From contig JACPSI010000019.1 of NCBI GenBank assembly GCA_016193365.1, forward strand, positions 1 to 32,018: a stretch of 32,018 nucleotides of DNA, read 5' to 3'. The number at the start of each line of letters is the position of its first letter. The stretch's first letter is position 1. A program made the translations under genes and the position numbers. Positions 1 through 9,111 of the stretch are shown in pieces. The notes under the pieces were generated by a model. It worked only from the letters and a program-made list of their open reading frames with translations, was not told where the DNA came from and did no database searches. Source of the stretch: Ignavibacteriales bacterium. GTDB taxonomy: Bacteria; Bacteroidota; Ignavibacteria; UBA10030.

Positions 1-293
1 ACATACGTGGTATCCGTCGTGTTGAGCCGCAAGCCAAAGAGACTGTCGTTCTTCGGCGTGAACGTCCAGCTTGTGCTGTCAAAGGAAAATACGAAGCCTA
101 TGACGAAACCGTCCGGGTCTACTCCCCACCAACGAAGATGTTGTTGGCTCGTCGTCCGTCGAAGCGTACTATCAGGGAACAGGGAAAGAAACGTATCAGG
201 CGCCTGATTACCAATCGGCTGGCTTGGAAATCGTTCTGAACAACCCAAAACAATCAGGATTGCCAGGGGCATATGTTGAACAAAATTTCTCAC
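1..293 (-). CDS. Secreted lipoprotein with a fibronectin-III-like domain (3' part outside window)
   Basis: This is a minus-strand gene running off the left edge; about 97 codons are visible with no stop. The N-terminus is a lipoprotein signal with hydrophobic core LAILIVLGC, the Cys being residue 18 if translation starts at the GTG at 293. An ATG at 272 is in frame, but it would leave almost no charged n-region, so GTG is preferred; neither has a good ribosome binding site. The mature part reads APDTFLSLFPDS, then HLRWWGVDPDGFVIGF and SWTFTPKNDSLFGL. This Trp/DPDG-centred pattern is that of the FnIII-like strands common in exported Bacteroidota/Ignavibacteria proteins. It follows the T9SS cargo gene by 55 nt, with a strong hairpin between. 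The coding frame is clear; the function is unknown. Confidence 0.72.
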   Translation of the reverse strand, partial: MRNFVQHMPLAILIVLGCSERFPSQPIGNQAPDTFLSLFPDSTLRRTTSQQHLRWWGVDPDGFVIGFVFSFDSTSWTFTPKNDSLFGLRLNTTDTTY

Positions 294-301
294 CGGATAA
301 G

Positions 302-335
302 AGCCCGGGGGAGCTTACGCTCCCCCGGCTTTTTT
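302..335 (+). terminator. GC-rich hairpin with T-run, oriented for plus-strand transcripts
   Basis: An 11-bp perfect stem (304-314 with 319-329, one bulged C) with a TTAC loop is followed by six T at 330-335. This has classic intrinsic-terminator form for plus-strand transcription, yet both neighbouring genes are on the minus strand. Read on the minus strand, the T-run becomes an A-run before the stem and only CTCTTATC follows. It may be bidirectional, or it may end antisense transcription. Confidence 0.55.
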
Positions 336-348
336 GGGAACATGCCCT

Positions 349-2607
349 TTATTTCAGAAACATCATCTTCTTCACCGCCGCATAGCCGTCTGTCTGGAGC
401 CTGTAGAAGTAAACTCCGGAGGCCAGACGGGATGCATCAAAACGAGTGACATATGTTCCAGCAACCTGTTCCTGATTGACCAGTGTTGCCACAACCTGCC
501 CAAGCAGATTATAGATTTTCAACGTAACCTTGCCGGCCGTCGGAACCGAATAGCGTATCTGTGTTGCAGGATTGAACGGATTCGGATAGTTCTGACTGAG
601 GTCGAAACCGCTTGGCGTCAGATCGACGATTTCCACGCCCGTTATTGTTCCGAAATCGTCGTCTTTTCGGGGTTCGAGTTTGTAGAAGCTGAACGAATAA
701 TCAAGAATGCCCCTTATGGTGGAAATCCTCGACCCCAACGGTATCAGCACCGCGTTCGACGGCTTTGCCGTGTACGAAGCCGAAGTGTCAGCATAATACC
801 TGTTGGTTCCATTGTCATTCACGCGAAGCCCGAAATTGGAAAACGAGGCCCCAAAGGCGTTAGCGCTGATAAAATACTCTCCAAAATTGCTGCCGCTCCC
901 GTCATTGGGATTGTCGGCATTTCGCCGCACGACATAGGGATTGGTGATCTGAACAAGACTGCCCTCCCACTGTTCGAACGTTAAGTTGCCATTCACAGGA
1001 GGATTGCTCAAATCGTAGCTCACCGATCCGGATCCAGAAATGGATATCGACGAAGGTGCCGGCACGGTTACTCCTCTTTGCCTAAACACTTTGGACAACA
1101 CTTGAATGTTCGTGCGGCCATTTGCCTCACTCACAATGCCAGTCACTTGCAGGCTGTCACCCCGCTGGAGAGTGTCAACTCCAACACTTGCTGTGCTTCC
1201 CCAAATGGCAACACCGTTCCATGCACCTGATTGAGTGGCCATAAAGATTCGGGGCCTGCCTCCTGATATCTCTACATAATCTGAGGTATCCGCTGTGATA
1301 ACTCCACTCACTGTGACAGTGTCTCCGACAAAGCCAGATTGCCCATTGACGAATGGAGTAAACTGCACATCAAAGATTCTCAACCCCGCGTCGCGAACTT
1401 TATAGAAAAACGGGACCGTCGCATCCGGGAACGTTCCAGATGTCCCGTCGGAGCCGTACGCTGCCGTATAGTAGCTGACAATACTGTCATTCGGAGAGGC
1501 GGGGATCGTGGCACGATACAATGTGTCGCTTGGGGCAAGTGTAAGTATTTGTTGGACATAACTTCCACTCAAACCTACACGATAGTATAATGCTGCACTA
1601 TCGATTGCGGCTCCTGAATTTAAGTTTGCTGCCGCAAACGTTACGCTGACAGCATTTGAGGACGTGGGAACTCCCGGAGTCCTTCTCAAATTCGTTATTT
1701 GCGGTGCAAACTTGTCGATTTTGATGTCGCCAGGATATGAAGAACCTTGAAGCTCATTCGGACCAGGATACATGGGCATTATGGCATACTCGCCGCCTGT
1801 ACCCGTTCGAGGTTGCGGTAATATGACACCACGTATATATTCCAATTTCGTCCCAACTGGAGGCGGAGAATATCTTGAGTTTGTATAACGGTGTCCCCGC
1901 AACGTGTAGTATCCAGATCCGTCGTACATCAGCATCTGATTTCCATTCGCATCAACAAATGTGAAACGGCCTGATCCGAGGTCGACAGAATTTACTGTTA
2001 CGTTCCGAACAATAACGTACATTCCCTCGTACTTCTCTCCCCGCGATGGTCTCGGACTTGTGCCTACTGAAAAACTGTCAACTGTTGCTTCCCTCGGAGC
2101 GGGGCGCGAACCACTGCTCAGTATTTCAACTGCAACCGGGCTTGTAAACACGGGAGCGCCTGTAGTATACATGAACATCTCCGTAAGGCTGTTTGGTTGG
2201 TTACCAAACTCCAATGCACGGCCAACGACTTTCACAACCATTCCGCTGTCAACGGCGGTAATCAGCGTGCTTTGAGCCTGTGACGAGGTATCATTGGTCA
2301 GCACATTTAGCCCAGCAAATATTTCACCGCTCGCCGTATCTTGAATGAAAATATTATACCGCGCAAGCGTATACGTAAGGATGCGCGGCCTGACAAGAAC
2401 CACGCCGACGACCCTTACAGTATCATTACGTCGTACTGGATCTGTGTCGTCCAGGTTGGTTCGGGCACTCGATTGTTGAGTATCAATCAAGAGCAGTGAA
2501 TCCAACGGAACTTCGTTCAGCTGGCGGATTGAATAGTCCGTTTGCGACCAAGCAATCGAACCCAATCCAACTAGACAAACAATGAGAAAAAGTAGTTGAT
2601 TTCTCAT
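349..2607 (-). CDS. Secreted T9SS cargo protein with OB-fold-like domains and C-terminal type A sorting domain
   Basis: The product has 752 residues. The ATG at 2607 is chosen because a strong AGGAGG sits 7 nt upstream and a signal peptide (LLFLIVCLVGLGSIAWS) follows directly; an in-frame upstream extension to 2682 would bury it. Residues about 63-160 and 410-515 each read as five-strand OB-like modules (DTVRVVGVVLV; DTVTVSGVITAD ... GDSLQVTGIV), of the type found in exported nucleic-acid-binding or nuclease-associated proteins. Residues about 300-405 look Ig/FnIII-like. Residues 667-752 form the T9SS type A sorting domain: FDLSQNYPNPFNPATQI, then LKIYNLLGQVV, then SGVYFYRLQTDG and a basic KKMMFLK end. 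It lies 37 nt downstream of another exported protein gene and is probably co-transcribed. Export by T9SS is a confident family-based inference; the ligand is unknown. Confidence 0.88.
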   Translation of the reverse strand: MRNQLLFLIVCLVGLGSIAWSQTDYSIRQLNEVPLDSLLLIDTQQSSARTNLDDTDPVRRNDTVRVVGVVLVRPRILTYTLARYNIFIQDTASGEIFAGLNVLTNDTSSQAQSTLITAVDSGMVVKVVGRALEFGNQPNSLTEMFMYTTGAPVFTSPVAVEILSSGSRPAPREATVDSFSVGTSPRPSRGEKYEGMYVIVRNVTVNSVDLGSGRFTFVDANGNQMLMYDGSGYYTLRGHRYTNSRYSPPPVGTKLEYIRGVILPQPRTGTGGEYAIMPMYPGPNELQGSSYPGDIKIDKFAPQITNLRRTPGVPTSSNAVSVTFAAANLNSGAAIDSAALYYRVGLSGSYVQQILTLAPSDTLYRATIPASPNDSIVSYYTAAYGSDGTSGTFPDATVPFFYKVRDAGLRIFDVQFTPFVNGQSGFVGDTVTVSGVITADTSDYVEISGGRPRIFMATQSGAWNGVAIWGSTASVGVDTLQRGDSLQVTGIVSEANGRTNIQVLSKVFRQRGVTVPAPSSISISGSGSVSYDLSNPPVNGNLTFEQWEGSLVQITNPYVVRRNADNPNDGSGSNFGEYFISANAFGASFSNFGLRVNDNGTNRYYADTSASYTAKPSNAVLIPLGSRISTIRGILDYSFSFYKLEPRKDDDFGTITGVEIVDLTPSGFDLSQNYPNPFNPATQIRYSVPTAGKVTLKIYNLLGQVVATLVNQEQVAGTYVTRFDASRLASGVYFYRLQTDGYAAVKKMMFLK

Positions 2608-2644
2608 GGTAGCCTCCTGCAATAGATGGGAGTATTTAGTGGAT

Positions 2645-4672
2645 TTATTTGATGACCAAAAACTTACCGCGTTTGATTTCACCGGAATCCTTATTCCTCA
2701 CAGTAAAAAGATACAAACCAGTTGCAACAGCCTGGTCTCTTTGAGTGATCAAATCCCATGCGTGTTCTCCTCCCGCCAGCATCTGTGTGCCGTCGGAAAA
2801 ACGCTGGAACCAGTTTAAGTCGCTCGCGTTGTAGAGTGAAGCATCGTGTTCAAAATCATCGACGATATCGCCTGCCAGAGTGTAAATGCGGATTTCCGCT
2901 CGCGGCGGGAGATTGTAAAAGTATAGTTTCCTGTCGCGTTCGCCGCTTCCATCCCAATAGGCCCGCGCATAATAAGGGTTTGGATACACCCCGACAGTCG
3001 CAGAACCCGCTTGGTCCGGTGGTGTGCCCGGAACAACCCTGCGGAGGGTTTGAATTCTGCTGCTCTCAAGGCTTTGCAGCTGAGTGTTCGAATCGCCCGA
3101 ATCAAATGCTGTAACCGCAAAGCCATATTGCCATCCATTGAGTACGCCCGGTACAGTGAACTTGTAAGAGTACTTCGTTGTCTCAGGAGGAAAGGTGACG
3201 GGCGAAACAAGCCGAATCGCATTGAATCCCGTGTTGTATCCGATGTCATTCTGCGGCGTATCGAACTCGCCGAGTAGTTTCAAACTTCCCAGCAAATCCT
3301 GGGATAGAGTGAGGTCAAACCCCACGTTTGGGCCATACACGCGATATCCTTCAAAATCCATCTGGTTCGAGATGGGGTCGATGGAAGCTTCCGAAGAATT
3401 GTCCCAGTAAATCTCCACGACCTTGTCGGCCGGCACGACCTTTATCCTCGGCGCAGAAGGAGGCGAAGGCAGGAAGTATCTCCTCGGCTTTCCATTATCC
3501 GACCAGTTCTCTTCAGGGTCCTCTATGCCGTTTCCGTTTCGGTCTTCGCCGTTGTACGTTCGTTGTGCCCACTCCGCGGTCTGGACCAGGATTGATTTTT
3601 GCCCCGGTGAATCGTCTGTGGTTGGTGAGGGAGTTCTTTTCTTCGCCGCCATGACAGAGAATACGACATTAATGGAATCCCCTGCGTTGACACGGCTGAA
3701 CGGCCCTGCTGTAATCATCGTCATGAAATTGCTCGGGCGCGGGATCCCTGCAATTTGTTGCGGTGTCAACCCACCGGCCATCTTGTTAAACTTGTTGTTA
3801 TCGTCTGTCGGAGAAAAATATGTGGGGTCGGTTGTATTCCGAAACTGCCACGACTGATAACCCGTCGTGTTGAGGTACGGAGTTGACCCAAGGAATTTCA
3901 TTGCACCGTAGCTGTCCGCCAGCCCCGCGTCTCCATTATAGTCAAACGCATACGCGAGGTTCAACGTATCAATGTATCCCAGCCCGCCTTTGTCATAGAA
4001 AGGTGTTCCAGCTGTCGGTGGCGTCAGATTTGTATTCCTCACGACAAGGTCAGCCCAGAGCGCGACGTACACGCTGTCGATGACCGAGCTCCCAACATTC
4101 TTGATCCAATAGTTGAACACCACAAAGTTGTCCGCAAACGAGAAATTGAACGCATAGGTCTCCAAATGCACGTTGATCCCCAGAGGTTGATGGTTGGGAA
4201 TCGGCTCGTTATTTTGATTCGGATTCGTGGTGTTCACGTCCGTGAAGTCGGCGATGAAATCCTGGTGGCTGATTGCGTCTGGGGAAAAAAACCTGCTGTC
4301 TGGAAGGGATGACCGCTCTATGACGCGCGAATCAGTCCCCGTTGTAAACTCAAAACCTTCGGCAACATTACGGAGGGAAGGGACGTCGACAGCTCCCGTT
4401 GTGACCCGGATGCCGTTCGGAGTCGAGGCGCCCACCCATAGCCCACCAACAAAACAGTGTTCAATTCCCGAGCCCCGCGGATACTGGATTGAGGGCTGTT
4501 GAGGCCAGAGGCGAAAACCATGTCCGAACACACCGTAATTTGAAACTGTAATGGCAATGTTCCCGACATTGGTAAACTTGGAATTGTCATCAACCGTAGT
4601 TTTGGAAAGGCCTTGAGCTTCCGCGATGGATGCAGAAAAAACAATAAGTAGAAGGCAGAAAAACGATTTCAT
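2645..4672 (-). CDS. Large secreted protein with FnIII-like region and sorting-domain-like C-terminus
   Basis: The product has 675 residues. A signal peptide (FFCLLLIVFSASIAEAQ) begins at the ATG at 4672. The N-terminal 350 residues are beta-rich with no family I recognise. An acidic loop DRNGNGIEDPEE at 377-388 resembles an EF-hand/dockerin calcium loop. Residues about 405-545 look FnIII-like (PSAPRIKVVPADKVVEIYWD ... GYRVYG ... YGFAVTAFD). The last 115 residues hold a PNPYY motif, an IRIYTLAGDIV strand and a GLYLFTVRN...KRGKFLVIK end, matching the layout of T9SS C-terminal domains in a divergent form. It is first in a group of three exported-protein genes, with a possible promoter upstream. 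Secretion is likely; the molecular role is unknown. Confidence 0.85.
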   Translation of the reverse strand: MKSFFCLLLIVFSASIAEAQGLSKTTVDDNSKFTNVGNIAITVSNYGVFGHGFRLWPQQPSIQYPRGSGIEHCFVGGLWVGASTPNGIRVTTGAVDVPSLRNVAEGFEFTTGTDSRVIERSSLPDSRFFSPDAISHQDFIADFTDVNTTNPNQNNEPIPNHQPLGINVHLETYAFNFSFADNFVVFNYWIKNVGSSVIDSVYVALWADLVVRNTNLTPPTAGTPFYDKGGLGYIDTLNLAYAFDYNGDAGLADSYGAMKFLGSTPYLNTTGYQSWQFRNTTDPTYFSPTDDNNKFNKMAGGLTPQQIAGIPRPSNFMTMITAGPFSRVNAGDSINVVFSVMAAKKRTPSPTTDDSPGQKSILVQTAEWAQRTYNGEDRNGNGIEDPEENWSDNGKPRRYFLPSPPSAPRIKVVPADKVVEIYWDNSSEASIDPISNQMDFEGYRVYGPNVGFDLTLSQDLLGSLKLLGEFDTPQNDIGYNTGFNAIRLVSPVTFPPETTKYSYKFTVPGVLNGWQYGFAVTAFDSGDSNTQLQSLESSRIQTLRRVVPGTPPDQAGSATVGVYPNPYYARAYWDGSGERDRKLYFYNLPPRAEIRIYTLAGDIVDDFEHDASLYNASDLNWFQRFSDGTQMLAGGEHAWDLITQRDQAVATGLYLFTVRNKDSGEIKRGKFLVIK

Positions 4673-4714
4673 GAAACGTGCAAAATTCGGGGGTTAACGG
4701 ACTTTGGGAATGAA

Positions 4715-4748
4715 ACTCTCAGAATGTCGAACAAAAAACGCTGAGAGT
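4715..4748. repeat. 8-bp inverted repeat upstream of the secreted-protein cluster
   Basis: ACTCTCAG at 4715-4722 pairs perfectly with CTGAGAGT at 4741-4748, separated by 18 nt. It lies 43 nt upstream of the 4672 start codon and overlaps a candidate promoter, so it may be an operator or a leader hairpin. An isolated 8-bp repeat can also arise by chance. Confidence 0.35.
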
Positions 4749-4751
4749 CAA
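4723..4751 (-). promoter_or_regulatory. Candidate sigma70-type promoter for the secreted-protein cluster
   Basis: On the minus strand, TTGACT (4746-4751) is followed after exactly 17 nt by GACATT (4723-4728). The -35 is strong and the -10 weak. It is in the right place and direction for the gene starting at 4672 and overlaps the inverted repeat 4715-4748. Confidence 0.3.
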
Positions 4752-4798
4752 TTAAGAAATTATTAAAACGCCTCGAAGAAAGGAGCTTTTGCTAGCTT

Positions 4799-7279
4799 CT
4801 ACTTGACGGGAATGACGAGACGATCTCCCGGATGTATTCCGCTCGAAGTATCGTTTCGTTCTTCAATCTCTCGCACACTCACGCCGTACTTTTTTGAGAT
4901 CTTCCATAGATTCTCGCCTGGCCGAACTTCGTGGTAAAGAACGTTGTCCGAGATACTTTTCTCCACTGGAATTCGTAACTCCTGGCCAACAGCCAACACG
5001 GTTGTTCCAAGATTATTATGAGATTTTAGGCTCGCGACGTTCACGCCGTACTTTCGCGAGATCTCGTACAGTGTCTCTCCCCTCTTGACACGATGAAGGA
5101 TTTCCGCAACCTTCGACCCCTGAAGGTCGGCTGGCAAACGGGGACCAATCATCGGCTCCGCGGGCGAAGAGATGATTTTGACGCGTTCCTCAGGCGTCGA
5201 GTACACCGAGAGCGTTTGCCCCGGAAGGATTTTGCTGTTGCGCAGGTTATTCCATGCCTTCAGCTCCATAACGCTGACACCATACTTTTGCGAAATTCTC
5301 TCCAGGCTCTCTCCCCGTTGAACAACGTGCTCCTTCCAACCGTTCCCTTCGTTCCTCAACGTCATGCGTGCCTCGTTTCCCGCAGTATTCTGAGGTACTT
5401 CGCGATTCTCAAGTGCCTGTTTTTCGGAAAACGTGAAGCGATCGATTTTCTCTAATGACGCGTATTTTGATGGCTCCACCCACACGCTAATCGCTTGCCC
5501 GCCGTAGATATGGTTGCCGTAAGGGATGTTATTCCAATTCCGAATTGCACTTGCCCTGACGCCGTACCATTCAGCAATGTGTCCTATGGTGTCGCCCCTT
5601 TTGACATGATAGACAAGTTTTTGCTTTCCTGCCGGGGCTTTGATCGGTGCAGATGGCGCGTACGTTCTCGTCCTGTCTCTTCTTTCCACATATGCCCGGA
5701 CTTTGCCGAAGTCGACACGTTTTCCATCCGTATCATATGCAAACGGTTGTTTCGATCGTGTGCTCGTGAATTCGGACGGTACAGGAATTGCAAGGTTCTT
5801 TCCTATGGAGAGCCGTCGCTCGCTCGGGAGATTATTCACCTCTTTCAGCAGAGAAGCCGTAAGACCGTAGCGACGCGCGATTGTTGAAAGCGTTTCGCCT
5901 TTTTTTACAATGTGGATGGCCCAATCCCGTTTCTGATGATCGGGAATTTTGGCAAAGTTCTCTGCAAACGTGTCCTTGGAACCCAAAGGAACCCGCAATC
6001 GATAGCCGGTCACCCCCGGTGGTGTACACCATTGTAAGAGCTCCGGGTTCAACTCCCGCAACGTCTCAACATCTGTGGACGCGCACTCGGCAAGAAGTTT
6101 CAGGTCCACACAATCACTTATCTCTACGACATCCCACATAAGCGAATCAGCCACCTCGATGTCCGTAAACCCATATTTGTGCGGCTCCATTGCCATGCGC
6201 GTTACCGCGATATACTGAGGAATATAATTCCTCGTCTGGCGTGGGAGAAATTTTCGCATTTCCCAAAAGTCTGTCGTTCCGCTTCTGCGGATTGCCCGAA
6301 AGATTCTTCCCGCGCCGGCATTGTAGGCCCCCAACACAAGATACCAGTCGCCAAATTCTGAATGCAAGTCCTTAAGATGTCGCGCCGCCGCCTGTGTGGA
6401 TTTTTCAAAATCGCGTCTTTCGTCGTACCACCAGTTGCTCCTCATGCCGTACAACGTCCCCGTCCCTTTCATAAACTGCCACAACCCAACCGCGCGCACC
6501 CAGGATCGGGCATCCGTGCGAAGGCCGCTCTCCGGCATCGAGACATACACCAGCTCCTCGGGCACTCCCTCCTCCCGGAAAATTCGCTTCATCATCGGAA
6601 AATACTTTCCTGAAAGGTAGAGCCACCGTTCCATGTGGCTGCGACCCTTCCCCAGGAAAAACGAGATGTTGCGTTCAACGTATTCGTTAACAGGGAGTGC
6701 GATTGTCGTGCCTTTGATCTCGTCCCTGGGAATCTTCACTTCACCGGTATCGATCAACTCTACGTCCTGGCTCAGTTTTTCCCGAATGGCAAAAATGGAC
6801 GCGTACGGACCTAACCGGTCGATAACGGTAATGTGCTTCTCATAATCTTCGACAACGCTCTTAAACAAATCCGTGAAGTCTTTGTTCGATTCGATGTCCG
6901 GGAAATCACTTAATTCATTGAGAATCTGTATTGCTTCCTCAAATTCAACCTCCGAGAGGCTTGTGTCTTTTGCCTCCTGGGCAGTCAGTGCCGAGACATA
7001 ATGTTGTCTTGCCACTTCGAGCTTTTGTGCTATTGTCTCTGATTCGTCCAGAAGAGAATCGGATGTTACAAATTCTGGTTTTTGCTCGCCTTTGGAATGC
7101 TCAAGCGAGTCTTCCAACACGACAGGTTGTGCCGGAGCAACGCTAGACGGTCGCGCGGATGTGCCTTCTTTGACGGAAACAGCAGAAGTTTTTGAAACGG
7201 GTTCTGAGGGACGGGTGGATTGTTGAGATGAACAACTAAGAAAGAACGGGCAGAAAACTATCACAAGAACTCGAACCAT
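4799..7279 (-). CDS. mltD: Membrane-bound lytic murein transglycosylase (MltD-like) lipoprotein with five LysM repeats
   Basis: The product has 826 residues. A lipobox FFLSC places the lipidated Cys at residue 16. Residues about 236-365 form an SLT family 1 domain: [14 protein letters not shown] contains the catalytic Glu250, followed by AVGLWQFM and [10 protein letters not shown], then [13 protein letters not shown]. Five LysM modules follow, starting near residues 455, 556, 650, 728 and 782 (e.g. [15 protein letters not shown]). A degenerate sixth may lie at 385-430. The enzyme should cleave the MurNAc-GlcNAc bond of peptidoglycan from an outer-membrane anchor, the LysMs gripping the glycan. 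Five LysMs exceed the two or three usual in E. coli MltD. Upstream are a GGAGG ribosome site close to the ATG and a good sigma70-like promoter, so it is probably monocistronic. Confidence 0.93.
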   Translation of the reverse strand: MVRVLVIVFCPFFLSCSSQQSTRPSEPVSKTSAVSVKEGTSARPSSVAPAQPVVLEDSLEHSKGEQKPEFVTSDSLLDESETIAQKLEVARQHYVSALTAQEAKDTSLSEVEFEEAIQILNELSDFPDIESNKDFTDLFKSVVEDYEKHITVIDRLGPYASIFAIREKLSQDVELIDTGEVKIPRDEIKGTTIALPVNEYVERNISFFLGKGRSHMERWLYLSGKYFPMMKRIFREEGVPEELVYVSMPESGLRTDARSWVRAVGLWQFMKGTGTLYGMRSNWWYDERRDFEKSTQAAARHLKDLHSEFGDWYLVLGAYNAGAGRIFRAIRRSGTTDFWEMRKFLPRQTRNYIPQYIAVTRMAMEPHKYGFTDIEVADSLMWDVVEISDCVDLKLLAECASTDVETLRELNPELLQWCTPPGVTGYRLRVPLGSKDTFAENFAKIPDHQKRDWAIHIVKKGETLSTIARRYGLTASLLKEVNNLPSERRLSIGKNLAIPVPSEFTSTRSKQPFAYDTDGKRVDFGKVRAYVERRDRTRTYAPSAPIKAPAGKQKLVYHVKRGDTIGHIAEWYGVRASAIRNWNNIPYGNHIYGGQAISVWVEPSKYASLEKIDRFTFSEKQALENREVPQNTAGNEARMTLRNEGNGWKEHVVQRGESLERISQKYGVSVMELKAWNNLRNSKILPGQTLSVYSTPEERVKIISSPAEPMIGPRLPADLQGSKVAEILHRVKRGETLYEISRKYGVNVASLKSHNNLGTTVLAVGQELRIPVEKSISDNVLYHEVRPGENLWKISKKYGVSVREIEERNDTSSGIHPGDRLVIPVK

Positions 7280-7317
7280 CAGCCTCCAGTTCTGATTATT
7301 GAATCATTCACCGAACT

Positions 7318-7346
7318 AAGATAATCAAGAAGGAGGGGAAAATCAA
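7318..7346 (-). promoter_or_regulatory. Candidate sigma70-type promoter of the mltD-like gene
   Basis: Minus strand: TTGATT (7341-7346), 17-nt spacer, TATCTT (7318-7323). The predicted transcript start would lie about 30 nt upstream of the ATG at 7279, leaving room for the visible GGAGG. Confidence 0.42.
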
Positions 7347-7353
7347 GGAGAAC

Positions 7354-7370
7354 CGAACGCTCAGCGCTCG
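7354..7370 (-). terminator. Weak hairpin after the carboxyltransferase gene
   Basis: CGAACGC (7354-7360) pairs with GCGCTCG (7364-7370) as a 7-bp stem with one G-T pair and a 3-nt loop. It lies 15 nt past the stop of the carboxyltransferase gene. Only a moderately T-rich tract follows, so termination strength is uncertain. Confidence 0.3.
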
Positions 7371-7384
7371 AAGAGTGTGACAAA

Positions 7385-8932
7385 TCACAAAGGAATATTC
7401 CCGTGTTTCTTCCGGGGGTTTGTATCCACTTTGTTTTCCAGGAACTTCAAGGCACGAATCAGTTTGGACCGCGTTTCATGCGGCATGATGACTTCATCGA
7501 TGTAGCCGCGTTCCGCGGCAATATAGGGGTTCGCAAATTTTTGCCGGTATTCGTCGACTTTTTCCTCCAACGCTTTCTCTTTGTCAGTCGATTTCTCAAT
7601 CTCTTTGCGGAAAATAATCTCCACGGCTCCCTTCGGACCCATAACAGCAATTTCAGCGGTGGGCCAGGCATAGTTGACATCGCCCCGGATATGCTTCGAG
7701 TTCATGACATCATATGCTCCTCCGTAGGCTTTTCTTGTAATGACCGTAATCCGCGGAACTGTTGCCTCACAGAATGCATACAACAACTTTGCGCCATGTT
7801 TGATGATCCCTCGCCATTCCTGATCACTTCCCGGCAGGAATCCCGGGACATCTTCAAGGACGACAAGCGGGATATTGAATGCATCGCAGAAACGGACAAA
7901 CCTCGCTCCTTTCAGTGAAGATTCAATGTCAAGCACGCCCGCCAAAACAGATGGTTGATTTGCAATGATGCCCACGGATTCTCCTCCGAGCCGCGCAAAA
8001 CCGACTATGAGATTCGGTGCGTAGAGTTCATGGACTTCAAGGAAATCACCTCGGTCACAAACCTTTCGGATAATGTCCTTCATGTCGTACGGTTTATTCG
8101 GATTCTCCGGCACGAGTGCGTCGAGCTCCATGTCTTTTCTGTTGGCGTCGTCGTCCGTGGCAATCGCAGGGACATCGTCCACGTTGTTTTGAGGAATAAA
8201 GCTCAGGATCCTTTTGATTCCGTCGAGGCACTCGACCTCATTCTCCATCGCAAAGTGGGCCACGCCGCTCTTCGTGGCATGTGTGAGAGCGCCGCCGAGA
8301 TCCTCAAAACTGATATCCTCGTGCGTGACAGTTTTAACGACATTCGGGCCTGTCACAAACATATGACTTGTGTGTTTGACCATAAAAACGAAATCGGTGA
8401 TCGCCGGCGAGTAAACTGCCCCACCTGCACATGGACCCAAGACCGCCGAAATCTGAGGGACAACGCCCGAGGCGAGCGTGTTGCGAAGAAATATTTCCGC
8501 ATACCCGCCCAGACTCACAACTCCTTCCTGAATCCTTGCTCCTCCGGAATCATTAAGCCCGATAATCGGCACGCCGAGTTTTAATGCCAGATCCATGACA
8601 CGGCAAATCTTTTCCGCATGTGCCTCGGACAAAGACCCGCCGAAGACGGTAAAATCCTGGCTAAAAATCACCACCGGCCTGCCATGAATCGACCCGCGAC
8701 CCGTAATAACGCCGTCACCGAGGTACTTCTGTTTATCGAGCCCAAAATCCGCCGTACGATGCTGGACGAACATGCCGATCTCTTCGAAGCTCCCGTCGTC
8801 CAGTAATAAATCGATCCTCTCACGTGCAGTGAGCTTTCCTTTTTTGTGTTGATCCTCTATTCGTTTTTCGCCGCCACCGAGTAGCGCTTTCCTTCGAAGT
8901 TCGTCTAGCACCTGGATTTTTGTCTTCTTCAT
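7385..8932 (-). CDS. pccB: Acyl-CoA (propionyl-CoA) carboxylase, carboxyltransferase subunit
   Basis: The product has 515 residues, the normal length for the family. Two crotonase-fold halves are visible. The first has [13 protein letters not shown] (about 127-139) and [17 protein letters not shown] (165-181), which builds the oxyanion hole for acyl-CoA. The second has [20 protein letters not shown] (361-380), [17 protein letters not shown] and the typical end RKKHGNIPL. Asp408 in YGGAYDV matches the residue linked in actinobacterial PccB to a preference for propionyl-CoA over acetyl-CoA. It would move carboxyl from carboxybiotin to propionyl-CoA, giving methylmalonyl-CoA, or run the reverse decarboxylase reaction. 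Neither biotin carboxylase nor a biotin carrier protein is encoded in the window, so partners must lie elsewhere. No Shine-Dalgarno is seen before the ATG; a good promoter is. Confidence 0.93.
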   Translation of the reverse strand: MKKTKIQVLDELRRKALLGGGEKRIEDQHKKGKLTARERIDLLLDDGSFEEIGMFVQHRTADFGLDKQKYLGDGVITGRGSIHGRPVVIFSQDFTVFGGSLSEAHAEKICRVMDLALKLGVPIIGLNDSGGARIQEGVVSLGGYAEIFLRNTLASGVVPQISAVLGPCAGGAVYSPAITDFVFMVKHTSHMFVTGPNVVKTVTHEDISFEDLGGALTHATKSGVAHFAMENEVECLDGIKRILSFIPQNNVDDVPAIATDDDANRKDMELDALVPENPNKPYDMKDIIRKVCDRGDFLEVHELYAPNLIVGFARLGGESVGIIANQPSVLAGVLDIESSLKGARFVRFCDAFNIPLVVLEDVPGFLPGSDQEWRGIIKHGAKLLYAFCEATVPRITVITRKAYGGAYDVMNSKHIRGDVNYAWPTAEIAVMGPKGAVEIIFRKEIEKSTDKEKALEEKVDEYRQKFANPYIAAERGYIDEVIMPHETRSKLIRALKFLENKVDTNPRKKHGNIPL

Positions 8933-8983
8933 GGGATTTTCAATGCGGATTGGTCTGATTCGCGGTGATTGAGAACTGGAGAA

Positions 8984-9012
8984 AATATAGGAAACCGAAG
9001 CTGTTTTCGCAA
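8984..9012 (-). promoter_or_regulatory. Candidate sigma70-type promoter of pccB
   Basis: Minus strand: TTGCGA (9007-9012), 17-nt spacer, TATATT (8984-8989). It is among the best-scoring promoters seen in the window. The predicted leader is about 45 nt before the ATG at 8932. Confidence 0.48.
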
Positions 9013-9029
9013 GGAACAGCGATCGGAAG

Positions 9030-9047
9030 GAGCTGTCTTCACAGCTC
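9030..9047 (-). terminator. Hairpin downstream of the RND efflux gene
   Basis: A perfect 7-bp stem (GAGCTGT/ACAGCTC) closes a 4-nt loop, 64 nt past the end of the efflux operon. On the minus strand it is followed by CTTCCGATC, which is not a real T-run. It is a possible weak or factor-dependent terminator, or an RNA-stabilising hairpin. Confidence 0.32.
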
Positions 9048-9111
9048 GGTAGTTTGCGCTAATGAGAACTTACGCCCGGGTCAACAAGGAAAAATCAATA
9101 CATCGGGAGGA

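Noticed and set aside
7-207. Plus-strand open frame of 66 codons at the left edge
   Set aside because: The opposite strand reads a lipoprotein signal and a typical WWGVDPDGF domain without stops, so the plus frame is a shadow.
334-984. Plus-strand open frame of 216 codons
   Set aside because: It lies fully antisense to the sorting domain of the T9SS cargo protein, shows no family motif, and has no promoter or ribosome site.
4715-4748. Insertion-sequence ends or attachment site
   Set aside because: The repeat arms are only 8 bp with 18 nt between them, there is no target duplication and no transposase or integrase in the window.
7955-8584. Plus-strand open frame of 209 codons within the carboxyltransferase gene
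   Set aside because: Antisense shadow; pccB motifs cover the whole stretch on the other strand.
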